Part shown: piece after piece, positions 42,038 through 51,695 of the stretch
Layout: each line of letters opens with the position of its first letter
Position numbering within the stretch: position 1 is the first letter of the stretch
Source: UBA11136 sp964482135
Lineage (GTDB): Bacteria > Pseudomonadota > Alphaproteobacteria > UBA11136
DNA: 64,000 nt
Assembly (NCBI GenBank): GCA_964482135.1
Contig: CAYZWF010000003.1
Location: 12,270 to 76,269 of the forward strand
Direction: 5' to 3'
Position numbers and translations under genes: made by a program
Notes under the pieces: model-generated
Database searches by the model: none
What the model was told of the DNA's origin: nothing
What the model saw: only the letters and a program-made list of their open reading frames with translations

Positions 42038-45000
42038 TTGCGGAAGCTGCTGACGGGCCTGTTGGGCCTGATTGTGATCTTTGTCGCCGCCGCCCTGGTG
42101 GTGCCCAGTTTCATAGACTGGAACGAATATAAGGGCGCCATCGCCAGCCAGGCCAAAAAGGCCACGGGCCGCGATGTTTTCATCGGCGGCGACCTTAAGC
42201 TCTCGATATTTCCCACGCCTGCTTTATCGGTCCGCGACCTTCATCTCGCCAATGTGGAAGGCGCGGCCGAGCCCGATATGGTCAGCCTCAAGGCCCTGAC
42301 CGTGCGGGTGGCGCTGCGGCCCCTGTTCGAAGGAGAGGTGGAGGTGGAATCCATTTCCCTGGTGGAGCCGGTGATTCATCTCGAAGTTCTGAAAAACGGC
42401 CTCAATAACTGGACCTTCGCGGCGCTGGAGACCTCCACCGGAGAGGAAATGGACCCCACTATTCCCATCACCAAGGACGGGGCGGAGGACATGCCGGGGA
42501 CTTCGGCGGTCGATTCGGAAAGGGGTGGTTCGGGGGGCGGACCAGACGTGATGGTAACGCTCAACCATTTCGCCATCGAAAACGGCACCCTGAGCTATCG
42601 CGATGCGGGACCGGGAACCTTCGAGGAGATTACAGGCCTCAATGCCGATATCACCGCCAAATCCCTGCAAGGCCCCTTCGAGGCCGAGGGGGAGTTGGTC
42701 ACCCGCGGCCTGCCGCTGAGTTTTTCCGCCAGGGTGGGACCTCTCGACCCCGCCCGTCCTCTTCCCGTGACACTGGAAGCGGGTCTCGACCCGGCGGGAG
42801 TCACGGCGCGAATCAGCGGATCGCTGTCGAAGCTGTCCGCCAAGGGGGAATTTACCGGCACGTTGAAGATGACAGGCGACGACCTTGGCGAGGCGATCTC
42901 TTTCTCGGCCCCCGGCGCCATGCCGGCCCTGCCCGGGTTTCTCGCCCAGGCGGTGACGGTGGAGGGCGCATTGAGCGCTTCGGCCGAGAAGCTGGGCGTG
43001 AACGACCTTTCCCTACAACTGGGTGACATCAAGGCCGGCGGAGCCGTCACCGTTGCGTTATCGCCCTCTCCGCGGGTGGCTGGCGCCTTGCGCTTCGGCC
43101 GCATTGATCTCGACGAATGGCTGGCCATGGCGGGCGCCAAGGCAAAACCCGCCTCCGGCGATGGCGCCAAGGGCGGGAAGCAGGATAAGGAATCGCCTGC
43201 CGCCACGGGAGCCAAGGGGGCCAAGGGAGGCGGCAAAAAGGCCCCCTCCGATACCGGATTTGCTCTGCCGTCGGGGGTGGCGGCCTCCCTCAATCTCTCC
43301 ACCGAGGTGCTAGTCTATAACGGCAAGGTGATCCGCGAGGCGGTGGTGGAGGCGAGCCTTGAGAAGGGGCAGTTGTTGGTGCGCAAGGCCACGGCGCAGC
43401 TTCCCGGCGGCACCAGCTATGCCCTGTCGGGGTCGCTGGGTGCGAGCAAGGGACAGCCGGTTTTCTCCGGAAGTTTCAAGGCGGCGTCGAAGAACCTGCG
43501 CGCCCTGCTTGACTGGTTGAAGATCGACGCCGGCGGCGTTCCCGCCGACCGCCTGCGCGGGCTCAGCCTGTCGGGACAGGTCTCGGGATCGCGCCAGCAG
43601 GTGAATGTGACCAATCTGGCCATGCATCTCGACGCCACCAAGATGACCGGCGGTCTTGCCATTGCCCTGCGCAAACGTCCGGCCTTTGGCTTGAGCCTCG
43701 ATCTCGACCGTCTCAATCTCAATGCCTATCTGCCCGCTGCCGGGGATGCCGGAAAAGGGGCGGCGGTTAAGAAGGTGGAGGGTCAAGCGGGAGGAGATAC
43801 GGGAGCGAAAAAACCCGCCCCCCTAAAAAGTAACGGCAAGGAGTCGCCAGGAGGATCTGTGGGCGCGCTTGCGGCGCTGGGCGGGTTTGACGCTAATTTC
43901 AAGATTACGGCGGGAGTTCTCGATTACAACAAGACGGCCATCAAGGGGGCGCGTCTCGACGGCACCATCCAGGGTGGAAAACTGACTCTGCGCGATGCTG
44001 GGATCAGCGATCTTGCCGGGGCCGGGATCAAGGTCACGGGTTCGGTGGATAAGCTGAATTCGGCACCGCAGATGAATCTCGGTTTTGACCTCAGAACTAA
44101 GAATCTTCCCGCGCTGTTCCGTCTTGGTGGCGCCGAACCTCCGGACTATGCCTCCCGTATGGGGGCGCTTGGTTTCGCCGGAAAGCTCACGGGCTCGCTT
44201 TCTTCTGTCCGTATTGATGCCGGTCTCGACCTGGCCGGGGCCAAGGCGACCCTGGCCGGGGTGGTGGAGGACACGATCCTGAATCCGAAAATTAACATGA
44301 TCGTCGACGTGAGCCATTCCAGCGTTGTCAAACTGGCCCGGGTTTTTGCTCCCGACTATCGCCCGGCGGCGGTCAAGCTGGGGGGATTCAGCTTTCGCGG
44401 CCAGGTCCACGGCGATGCCAACCGCCTCACCCTGTCCAATATGGACAGTAAGGTGGGTCCGGTGGCCCTTGCCGGAGAGGCCCAGATTGCCCTTGGCGGC
44501 ACGCGGCCCCATGTGACCGCCACCCTTTCGGGAAGCGAAATCGTTACCGACCTGTTCCTGCCCGCGGCCTCCAAGTCACTGGGGCTGGCCCCGGATTGGC
44601 AGAGAGAGTGGCAAAGAGAGGGACGGATGCGCCCCATCCCCGTTGCCGCCCCCGGTGAGAAACAGCGTAAAAAACAGCGCAAACAGGCGCCCCCCGCACC
44701 CTCTGCGCCGTGGTCCAGGGCGCCCCTCGATCTCTCCGGGCTCACCGCCTTCGACGCCGATATCAAGCTGGCGGCCGCGGCGCTGGCCTATGACAAATAC
44801 CGGGTGGACCAGCCGCAGCTGGTGATGAATTTGAAAGAATCGGTGCTCACCGTTTCCCAGCTTTCGGGAAAGATGTTCGAGGGCGATTTCAATATGCAGA
44901 GCCGCCTGGTGGCGGCCGCGGTACCCACCCTCACCAGCAATATTTCCGTGGCCAATGCCGATATCAAACAAGCCCTATTCACCGCCGGCGATATCGACGT

Positions 45001-45715
45001 GGCCGACGGACGGCTGCAGTTCACCCTTAATACCGCCACCTCGGGCCGTTCTTCCCTGGAAATGATCTCCGCCCTTTCCGGCAAGGGGGTGATGAAAGTG
45101 ACCGAGGGCGTGGTGGAGGGTTTCAACCTTACCGCCGTCAGCGAGCGGCTGAAAAAACTCGATGACGCCATGGGCTTTCTCACTTTGCTTCAGAGCTCCA
45201 TGTCGGGAGGGCAGACCCGGTTCTCGCGCCTCGACGGTACCTTCAATATCGATAAGGGCGTGGTTCGCACCGATGATATCCTGTTGATGGCCCATGCCGG
45301 AGAGGGCCGGGCCACCGGGGTTATCGACCTGCCGCGCTGGGTGCTGGATATCAAGGCCAGCTTTTTCCTTACCGAACATCCCAAGGCGCCGCCCTTCGGC
45401 ATGCATCTCAGCGGTTCCATAGATCAGCCCAAGCGGGTCTTCGACATCGAACGCATGCAGGCCTATCTGTTGCAGCGCGGCGTGGGCAGCCTGTTGCGCA
45501 AGGTGATTCCCAAGAAGGAAGGCGAAGGCGGCGCGGGAGAGATTCTCGATAAAATCCTTGGCGGCGGCGGGGCGACCCAGACCGCGCCCGCGCCAGCACC
45601 CACGGAAGGCCAGGCCGCGCCCGCGCCAGCACCGGCGCAACAGCCCGAGACCATCGATCCCATTAAGGAGCCGGAAAAAGCGCTCAAGGGGCTTTTGAAG
45701 GGAATCTTCAAATAG
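42038..45715 (+). CDS. Large AsmA-family membrane-anchored protein
   Basis: The 1225-aa protein has one N-terminal membrane anchor (LLTGLLGLIVIFVAAALVVPSFIDWNEYKG), then the AsmA signature (ATGRDVFIGGDLKLSIFPTPALSVRDLHLAN) and long beta-rich repeats, ending with the AsmA C-terminal domain (about 930-1150, LRFTLNTATSGRSSLEMISALSGKG-like). AsmA-like proteins are bridge-type lipid-transfer or envelope-assembly factors. Low-complexity linkers rich in Lys/Gly/Ala sit near 370-410 and 580-605, and a Pro/Ala/Gln tail near the end. The start is TTG at 42038 with GGGGAGGG 6 bases upstream. Confidence 0.92.
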   Translation: MRKLLTGLLGLIVIFVAAALVVPSFIDWNEYKGAIASQAKKATGRDVFIGGDLKLSIFPTPALSVRDLHLANVEGAAEPDMVSLKALTVRVALRPLFEGEVEVESISLVEPVIHLEVLKNGLNNWTFAALETSTGEEMDPTIPITKDGAEDMPGTSAVDSERGGSGGGPDVMVTLNHFAIENGTLSYRDAGPGTFEEITGLNADITAKSLQGPFEAEGELVTRGLPLSFSARVGPLDPARPLPVTLEAGLDPAGVTARISGSLSKLSAKGEFTGTLKMTGDDLGEAISFSAPGAMPALPGFLAQAVTVEGALSASAEKLGVNDLSLQLGDIKAGGAVTVALSPSPRVAGALRFGRIDLDEWLAMAGAKAKPASGDGAKGGKQDKESPAATGAKGAKGGGKKAPSDTGFALPSGVAASLNLSTEVLVYNGKVIREAVVEASLEKGQLLVRKATAQLPGGTSYALSGSLGASKGQPVFSGSFKAASKNLRALLDWLKIDAGGVPADRLRGLSLSGQVSGSRQQVNVTNLAMHLDATKMTGGLAIALRKRPAFGLSLDLDRLNLNAYLPAAGDAGKGAAVKKVEGQAGGDTGAKKPAPLKSNGKESPGGSVGALAALGGFDANFKITAGVLDYNKTAIKGARLDGTIQGGKLTLRDAGISDLAGAGIKVTGSVDKLNSAPQMNLGFDLRTKNLPALFRLGGAEPPDYASRMGALGFAGKLTGSLSSVRIDAGLDLAGAKATLAGVVEDTILNPKINMIVDVSHSSVVKLARVFAPDYRPAAVKLGGFSFRGQVHGDANRLTLSNMDSKVGPVALAGEAQIALGGTRPHVTATLSGSEIVTDLFLPAASKSLGLAPDWQREWQREGRMRPIPVAAPGEKQRKKQRKQAPPAPSAPWSRAPLDLSGLTAFDADIKLAAAALAYDKYRVDQPQLVMNLKESVLTVSQLSGKMFEGDFNMQSRLVAAAVPTLTSNISVANADIKQALFTAGDIDVADGRLQFTLNTATSGRSSLEMISALSGKGVMKVTEGVVEGFNLTAVSERLKKLDDAMGFLTLLQSSMSGGQTRFSRLDGTFNIDKGVVRTDDILLMAHAGEGRATGVIDLPRWVLDIKASFFLTEHPKAPPFGMHLSGSIDQPKRVFDIERMQAYLLQRGVGSLLRKVIPKKEGEGGAGEILDKILGGGGATQTAPAPAPTEGQAAPAPAPAQQPETIDPIKEPEKALKGLLKGIFK

Positions 45716-45770
45716 GGACAAACCCCGTGACCTGGGGCGGGCAGTCTTAACCGGCCCCGGAGGGATCGCT

Positions 45771-46019
45771 TTAAACGGGTGGCGTCCGCCGCCGCAGTTC
45801 TTCGAGCACGTAAAGGCGGATGGCGCTGGAGAGATTGCTGGTGCGGCGCGAATCAATCATGCCGATCAGGCGGTTGCGCGAGAGGCCCTGGCGCGCCGCG
45901 ATCTCGCTTAAGACTTCCCAGAATGCGTTTTCCAGAGACACGCTGGTGCGGTGACCGGCGATGACCACCGAATGCTTGCCCATGCGCGCGCCGCCGCTGT
46001 TTTCCGCCCGTGGAGTCAT
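45771..46019 (-). CDS. Ribbon-helix-helix domain protein
   Basis: The 82-aa protein has KHSVVIAGHRTSVSLENAFWEVLSEIAARQGLSRNRLIGMID followed by SNLSSAIRLYVLEELRRR, matching the alphaproteobacterial RHH_4-type domain: a beta-strand plus two helices that dimerise and bind DNA, or act as an arylsulfate-transferase-linked small protein in some genomes. The ATG at 46019 has no clear ribosome-binding site and directly follows a tandem repeat; ATG 45983 is an alternative that keeps the whole domain. Confidence 0.82.
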   Translation of the reverse strand: MTPRAENSGGARMGKHSVVIAGHRTSVSLENAFWEVLSEIAARQGLSRNRLIGMIDSRRTSNLSSAIRLYVLEELRRRTPPV

Positions 46020-46027
46020 CAGGGGAC

Positions 46028-46075
46028 GGTCATCGCGGGGCGGTCATCGCGGGGCGGTCATCAGGGGGGCGGTCA

Positions 46076-46078
<3 letters not shown>
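46028..46078. repeat. 14-15-bp tandem repeat between fumarase and the RHH gene
   Basis: GGTCATCGCGGGGC at 46028-46041 and 46042-46055, GGTCATC plus AGGGGGGC at 46056-46070, and GGTCATC again at 46071. On the coding (minus) strand each unit supplies an out-of-frame or quickly terminated ATGACC. The fumarase stop codon lies in the last unit. Confidence 0.85.
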
Positions 46079-47707
<1,629 letters not shown>

Positions 47708-47763
47708 GGAACTGTCCGGAGAAAAGGGCCGAAGAAAGAGAGATTATATGCCGGAGGACGGGG

Positions 47764-48267
47764 TCAGCTCTTGCCCGGCCGTTTGCGGAAGGCGTCCAGG
47801 GTCACCACTTCGCCGCCGCCCGCCGGGAGGGTGTCATCATCGGCGCCGGCGTTGGTTCCCGCCTCCTGCGCGGTGCTGTCCTTGATCTCCATGGGGATGG
47901 GTTCGTCTCCATCGGAGGAGGTCATCTGGAGGCCGAACTTGACCGAGGGATCGGCGAATCCGGTGACGGCGGCAAAAGGAATATGCAGACGTTCGTGGAT
48001 CTTGTTGAAGCTCAGGGTGACTTCGAAGAAATCCTCTTCCACTTCCAGCCCCCAGAACTGGTGTTCGATAACGATGGTCATTTCCTGGGGATGCTGTTTT
48101 TTCAGGTGTTCGGGAATCTCCACCTCGCCATGGCCGGTGTGGAAGGTGATGTAGAAATGATGTTTGCCGGGAAAGCCGTGTTCGGCGACCTGGGTCAGGG
48201 ACTCGCGGACCACGGAGCGAAGCGCATTTTCGACCATCTGATCGTATTGCAACAATTCGTCCGTCAT
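47764..48267 (-). CDS. sspB: SspB, ClpXP adaptor for ssrA-tagged proteins (alpha type)
   Basis: SspB binds the tmRNA-encoded degradation tag and tethers tagged proteins to ClpX. The 167-aa protein has the compact substrate-binding domain (about 5-125: NALRSVVRESLTQVAEHGFPGKHHFYITF, HPQEMTIVIEHQFWGLEVEEDFFEVTLSF, PFAAVTGFADPSVKFGLQ). A disordered Ala/Asp/Gly linker follows, then the C-terminal ClpX-docking tail (EVVTLDAFRKR), which matches alphaproteobacterial SspB. ssrA itself lies just upstream on the same strand, about 90 bp away. Confidence 0.94.
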   Translation of the reverse strand: MTDELLQYDQMVENALRSVVRESLTQVAEHGFPGKHHFYITFHTGHGEVEIPEHLKKQHPQEMTIVIEHQFWGLEVEEDFFEVTLSFNKIHERLHIPFAAVTGFADPSVKFGLQMTSSDGDEPIPMEIKDSTAQEAGTNAGADDDTLPAGGGEVVTLDAFRKRPGKS

Positions 48268-48306
48268 GTCCTGTCCCGTGGGTCCATTCCTGTGGGTCGA
48301 TTCCGT

Positions 48307-48343
48307 GGTGGCGACTCTATGGTGGCGACTCTATGGTGGCGAC
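48307..48343. repeat. 14-bp tandem repeat between ssrA and sspB
   Basis: GGTGGCGACTCTAT at 48307-48320 and 48321-48334, followed by a partial third copy to 48343. It lies in the leader of sspB, 40-76 bp upstream of its start codon. Confidence 0.85.
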
Positions 48344-48353
48344 CTTGCAAAGT

Positions 48354-48640
48354 GGGGGGCTTCTGTTGCCCGGTGCCCCCCGAACCGCGCTTACCTATTG
48401 TTAGGCAGCGAGTGCGATTTGATTATCGTTCGCAATTGACGATCGGCCCGATAACGGTGGTACCATGCCGAGCAAAAGTCATACCGTTTCCACGCACGTC
48501 GATCCTGTATCGCCCCCATAACAAGGCCCACCTGTGGCCCGTAAAACCGTGGCCGGGAAATGGTGGAGGCGCCGGGTACTGCCCCCGGGTCCGTAACGGG
48601 TAGTAAGCATGACGTTTATCGCCATAGTCGGTTGCCCGAC
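48354..48640 (-). ncRNA. ssrA: Two-piece (permuted) alphaproteobacterial tmRNA
   Basis: tmRNA rescues stalled ribosomes and tags the product for proteolysis. On the minus strand the acceptor piece comes first, about 48640-48561, ending in an encoded CCA (GGCGCCTCCACCA). After a linker the coding piece starts at 48517 with GGGGGCGATACAGGATCGACG-type sequence; GGGGGCG pairs with CGCCTCC as the seven-base acceptor stem. The tag frame at 48433-48401 reads GCG AAC GAT AAT CAA ATC GCA CTC GCT GCC TAA = ANDNQIALAA. A GGGGGGC/GCCCCCC hairpin (48381-48354) closes the 3' end. Outer ends are approximate. Confidence 0.95.
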
Positions 48641-48646
48641 ACCCAT

Positions 48647-48675
48647 AATATAAGCGCATCCGGCTTCTATTGAAA
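48647..48675 (-). promoter_or_regulatory. Candidate ssrA promoter
   Basis: On the minus strand TTTCAA (48675-48670) and TATATT (48652-48647) are 17 nt apart. Transcription would begin near 48640, at GTGTCGGGC, the first helix of the acceptor piece. The -10 is good, the -35 weak. Confidence 0.5.
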
Positions 48676-48809
48676 GTGCCCCGAAGGGGGAATTTTACGA
48701 TGGATTGGATTTTTCCGCTGTGGAAAGAGGGGGGCTGAGGGGGTAGAGTCATGGCCCCGGGTTTTCTCGGAGCCCGCCTCTCTTACTCTCCCAAGGAGCA
48801 CAGACGATT

Positions 48810-49748
48810 ATGCCTCTGACGCCGGAACAGCAGGAAGACGTGGCGCATGCACGCGCGCAAAGCACCGAAACCCACCGCGTTACCGTTTCCGCCCTGGAGG
48901 AAATCCTCTACCAGCCCTTCGATGTGCTCGATCACGGTTTTATCCGTGTCATCGATTATATGGGCGATGACGGGGCGGTAGTGCAGGCGGCCCGTGTTTC
49001 CTATGGCAAAGGCACCAAGAAGGCGAGCGAGGACCGGGGGCTGATCCGCTATCTCATCCGTCACCGCCACACCACGCCCTTCGAGATGTGCGAGATCAAG
49101 TTCCACGTCAAGCTGCCCATCTTCGTGGCGCGCCAGTGGATCCGGCACCGTACCGCCAACGTCAACGAGTATTCGGCGCGCTATTCCATTCTCGACAAGG
49201 AATTCTATATCCCCGCGCCCGAACAGATGGCCATGCAGTCGAGCGCCAACCATCAGGGCCGCGGCGAGGTGCTGGAAGGCGACGAGGCCGCCCGTGCTCT
49301 GGAGCTTTTACGCGAGGACGCTGAAACCTGTTACAGCCATTACGCGGAGATGCTCAACGAGGACGAGGACGGTAATCCCGTGGACCCGGGAAAGAAGGGG
49401 CTGGCGCGGGAACTGGCGCGCATGAATTTAACCCTCAACACCTATACCCAGTGGTACTGGAAGATCGACCTCCACAACCTCATGCATTTCCTTTCCCTGC
49501 GCGCCGATCCCCACGCCCAGTATGAAATTCGCGTTTATGCCGAAATTATGCTGGACCAGTTGAAGCGGTGGGTGCCGCTGGTTCACGAGGCCTTTACCGA
49601 CTATCGAACGGGCGGCGCTTTTTTCTCGGCCGCCGCCATGGGGGTGGTGAAGGATCTGATCGGCGGCAAGCAGCCGACTCAGGACTCCAGCGGCCTTTCA
49701 AAACGTGAATGGCGCGAACTGATGGAACTGTTGGAGCGCCCGGAATAG
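48810..49748 (+). CDS. thyX: ThyX, flavin-dependent thymidylate synthase
   Basis: ThyX makes dTMP from dUMP using FAD, NADPH and methylenetetrahydrofolate, replacing ThyA. The 312-aa protein carries the ThyX motif at residues 112-124 (RHRTANVNEYSAR, family pattern RHRxxSxxxxSxR with Asn/Ala variation at the first Ser), RQWIRHR, and LNLHNLMHFLSLR-type sequence (KIDLHNLMHFLSLRAD) with the nucleotide-binding Arg. AAGGAG lies 11 bases before the ATG. It diverges from ssrA. Confidence 0.96.
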   Translation: MPLTPEQQEDVAHARAQSTETHRVTVSALEEILYQPFDVLDHGFIRVIDYMGDDGAVVQAARVSYGKGTKKASEDRGLIRYLIRHRHTTPFEMCEIKFHVKLPIFVARQWIRHRTANVNEYSARYSILDKEFYIPAPEQMAMQSSANHQGRGEVLEGDEAARALELLREDAETCYSHYAEMLNEDEDGNPVDPGKKGLARELARMNLTLNTYTQWYWKIDLHNLMHFLSLRADPHAQYEIRVYAEIMLDQLKRWVPLVHEAFTDYRTGGAFFSAAAMGVVKDLIGGKQPTQDSSGLSKREWRELMELLERPE

Positions 49749-49770
49749 AAAGCCCGACCGCGACAAAAGG

Positions 49771-49870
49771 NNNNNNNNNNNNNNNNNNNNNNNNNNNNNN
49801 NNNNNNNNNNNNNNNNNNNNNNNNNNNNNNNNNNNNNNNNNNNNNNNNNNNNNNNNNNNNNNNNNNNNNN
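49771..49870. other. Scaffold gap of exactly 100 N
   Basis: One hundred Ns, the usual placeholder for unknown length. GCGACAAAAGG lies immediately on both sides (49760-49770 and 49871-49881), and a further GCGACAAAA follows at 49884, so a 13-bp tandem array most likely broke the assembly. True length is unknown. Confidence 0.97.
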
Positions 49871-49945
49871 GCGACAAAAGGCTGCGACAAAACATCGAAT
49901 TAAGGCTTAAGATAAGGAAACTGCTCTAAAAGGGAGGATAGCCCC

Positions 49946-50368
49946 ATGCCTAACGTAACCCTTTCGACGCCGCTTCCCGTTTCCGCCAAACAGGTCTGGG
50001 ACCTGATCGGCGGTTTTAACGCCCTGCCCAACTGGCATCCCGTTGTCGAGCGCAGCGAGGTGGGAGAGGACAAGCCCAACCGTACCACCACCCGTAAACT
50101 GCATCTGGTGGGGGGCGGCACCGTGGTCGAGAAACTGACGGAGATGGACGATAACGAGAAAGTCTATTCCTATGAGATTCTCGAAAGCCCGCTTCCGGTG
50201 AAGGGCTACAAGGCCACCATTCGGGTGCGTGAGGACGGCAACGGCAGTGAGGTGGAATGGTCGAGCGACTTCGAGGCCGAGGGTGCGTCCAATGACGATG
50301 CCGTCAAGGCGATCCAGGACATCTACACCGCCGGTTTCCAGAACCTGCAGAAAATTTTCGGCGGTTAA
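49946..50368 (+). CDS. SRPBCC-fold (polyketide-cyclase/START-like) protein
   Basis: The 140-aa protein has the pattern of the SRPBCC superfamily: MPNVTLSTPLPVSAKQVWDLIGGFNALPNWHPVVERSEV at the start, a central TEMDDNEKVYSYEIL, and a C-terminal long helix (NDDAVKAIQDIYTAGFQNLQKIF). This helix-grip fold binds hydrophobic ligands in a deep pocket; the ligand is unknown. GGGAGG lies nine bases before the ATG. It is convergent with mrp, the two stops being three bases apart. Confidence 0.88.
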   Translation: MPNVTLSTPLPVSAKQVWDLIGGFNALPNWHPVVERSEVGEDKPNRTTTRKLHLVGGGTVVEKLTEMDDNEKVYSYEILESPLPVKGYKATIRVREDGNGSEVEWSSDFEAEGASNDDAVKAIQDIYTAGFQNLQKIFGG

Positions 50369-50371
50369 GCC

Positions 50372-51487
50372 TTATTGCACGACGATTTTGGGGCCCTGGG
50401 AGTCACCTTTCAAGGCCTGCGCTTTTTCCCAGACCTGGTCGGCGATGGCCAGGAAGGCCTTGGAATGGGGGTTGTCGGGATCGGCGACGGTAATGGGCTT
50501 GCCCGCATCGCTGGCCTCGCGGATGGCCATATCGAGGGGAATCTCGCCGAGGAAGTCGGCACCCATCTCTGCGGCGGTGGCCTTGGCGCCGCCATGGCTG
50601 AAGATATCGGTGCGCTCGCCGCAATGGGGACAGGCGAAATAGCTCATATTCTCGATGATGCCCAGCACCGGCACCTCTACCTTGCGGAACATGTTGAGCC
50701 CCTTGCGGGCGTCCAATAGCGCGATGTCCTGGGGCGTGGAGACGATAACCGCGCCGGTCAGCGGCACCCTCTGGGCCATGGTGAGCTGGGCGTCGCCGGT
50801 TCCCGGCGGCAGGTCCACCACCATGATGTCGAGTTCGCCCCAGTTGACGTCGCGCAGTAATTGTTCGATGGCGCTCATGACCATGGGGCCGCGCCATATC
50901 ATGGGCGTGTCCTCGGCCACCAGGAAGCCGATGGACATGCATTTGAGTCCGTAATTCTCCTTGGGCTCCAGCATATTACCGTCCTCGGAATCGGGGCGGC
51001 CGTATACCCCCAGCATTTTCGGCATGGAGGGGCCATAGATATCGGCATCCAGCAGGCCCACTTTCAGCCCCTTGGCGAGCAGGGCCATGGCCAGGTTGAC
51101 GGAAACCGTGGATTTGCCGACGCCGCCCTTGCCCGAGGCCACGGCGACGATGGCGCCCACATGGGGCACCAGTTCCTTCGGGGGAGGCTGGCGCTGTCCC
51201 TGTTGGGGGGGTTGTTGGGGCCGTTGCTGTTGCTGGGCGCGTTCGGCGGTGAGCACCGCCGTCACCGAGAGTACGCCGGGCAGGGCGGCCACGGTTTCTT
51301 CGGCGGTTTTACGCACGGGCTCGAAGGCCCCGGCCTGTTCAGGCGTAATTTCGATGGTGAAGCCTACGTTGCCGTCGCGCACAACCACGCCCGAAACCAG
51401 CCCCAGGGCCACTAAATCCTTGTCTCCGCCGGGGGCGGCGACCCCTGCCAGGGCGCCCCGAACTTGTTCTTCCGTGACCTCGGCCAT
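50372..51487 (-). CDS. mrp: Mrp/ApbC family iron-sulfur cluster carrier P-loop ATPase
   Basis: Mrp/ApbC carries and transfers 4Fe-4S clusters to apoproteins in the cytoplasm. The 371-aa protein has an N-terminal MIP18-like (DUF59) domain (about 5-80), a Gln/Pro-rich linker (85-103), and the deviant Walker A GKGGVGKST at 119-127. DVRDVNWGELDIMVVDLPPGTGD-type Walker B follows, and the cluster-binding CxxC is in FACPHCGERTDIF. It would supply iron-sulfur proteins such as the complex I in this window, though nothing in the sequence ties them directly. Confidence 0.95.
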   Translation of the reverse strand: MAEVTEEQVRGALAGVAAPGGDKDLVALGLVSGVVVRDGNVGFTIEITPEQAGAFEPVRKTAEETVAALPGVLSVTAVLTAERAQQQQRPQQPPQQGQRQPPPKELVPHVGAIVAVASGKGGVGKSTVSVNLAMALLAKGLKVGLLDADIYGPSMPKMLGVYGRPDSEDGNMLEPKENYGLKCMSIGFLVAEDTPMIWRGPMVMSAIEQLLRDVNWGELDIMVVDLPPGTGDAQLTMAQRVPLTGAVIVSTPQDIALLDARKGLNMFRKVEVPVLGIIENMSYFACPHCGERTDIFSHGGAKATAAEMGADFLGEIPLDMAIREASDAGKPITVADPDNPHSKAFLAIADQVWEKAQALKGDSQGPKIVVQ

Positions 51488-51695
51488 GGATTTTATTCTC
51501 CGCCTGTTTGCCGTATGCTTGCTTAGGGAATATGATGCTCGCCCCCGATTGCAGTGGGGACGTTAATTTCATATATAGCTGATCACGACGAATGCAAAGC
51601 CCTAGACGTCATGAGGTTCCGCAGGCGGCGGGAACTCAGGCGGTTTTCCGGTTCTTTCCGGGAATAAACTAAAGAGAGAAAGAGAGTCAGACCCT

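Noticed and set aside
48423..48752. 109-codon minus frame overlapping ssrA
   Set aside because: It lies over the tmRNA structure and has no protein-like composition; the RNA explains the conservation.
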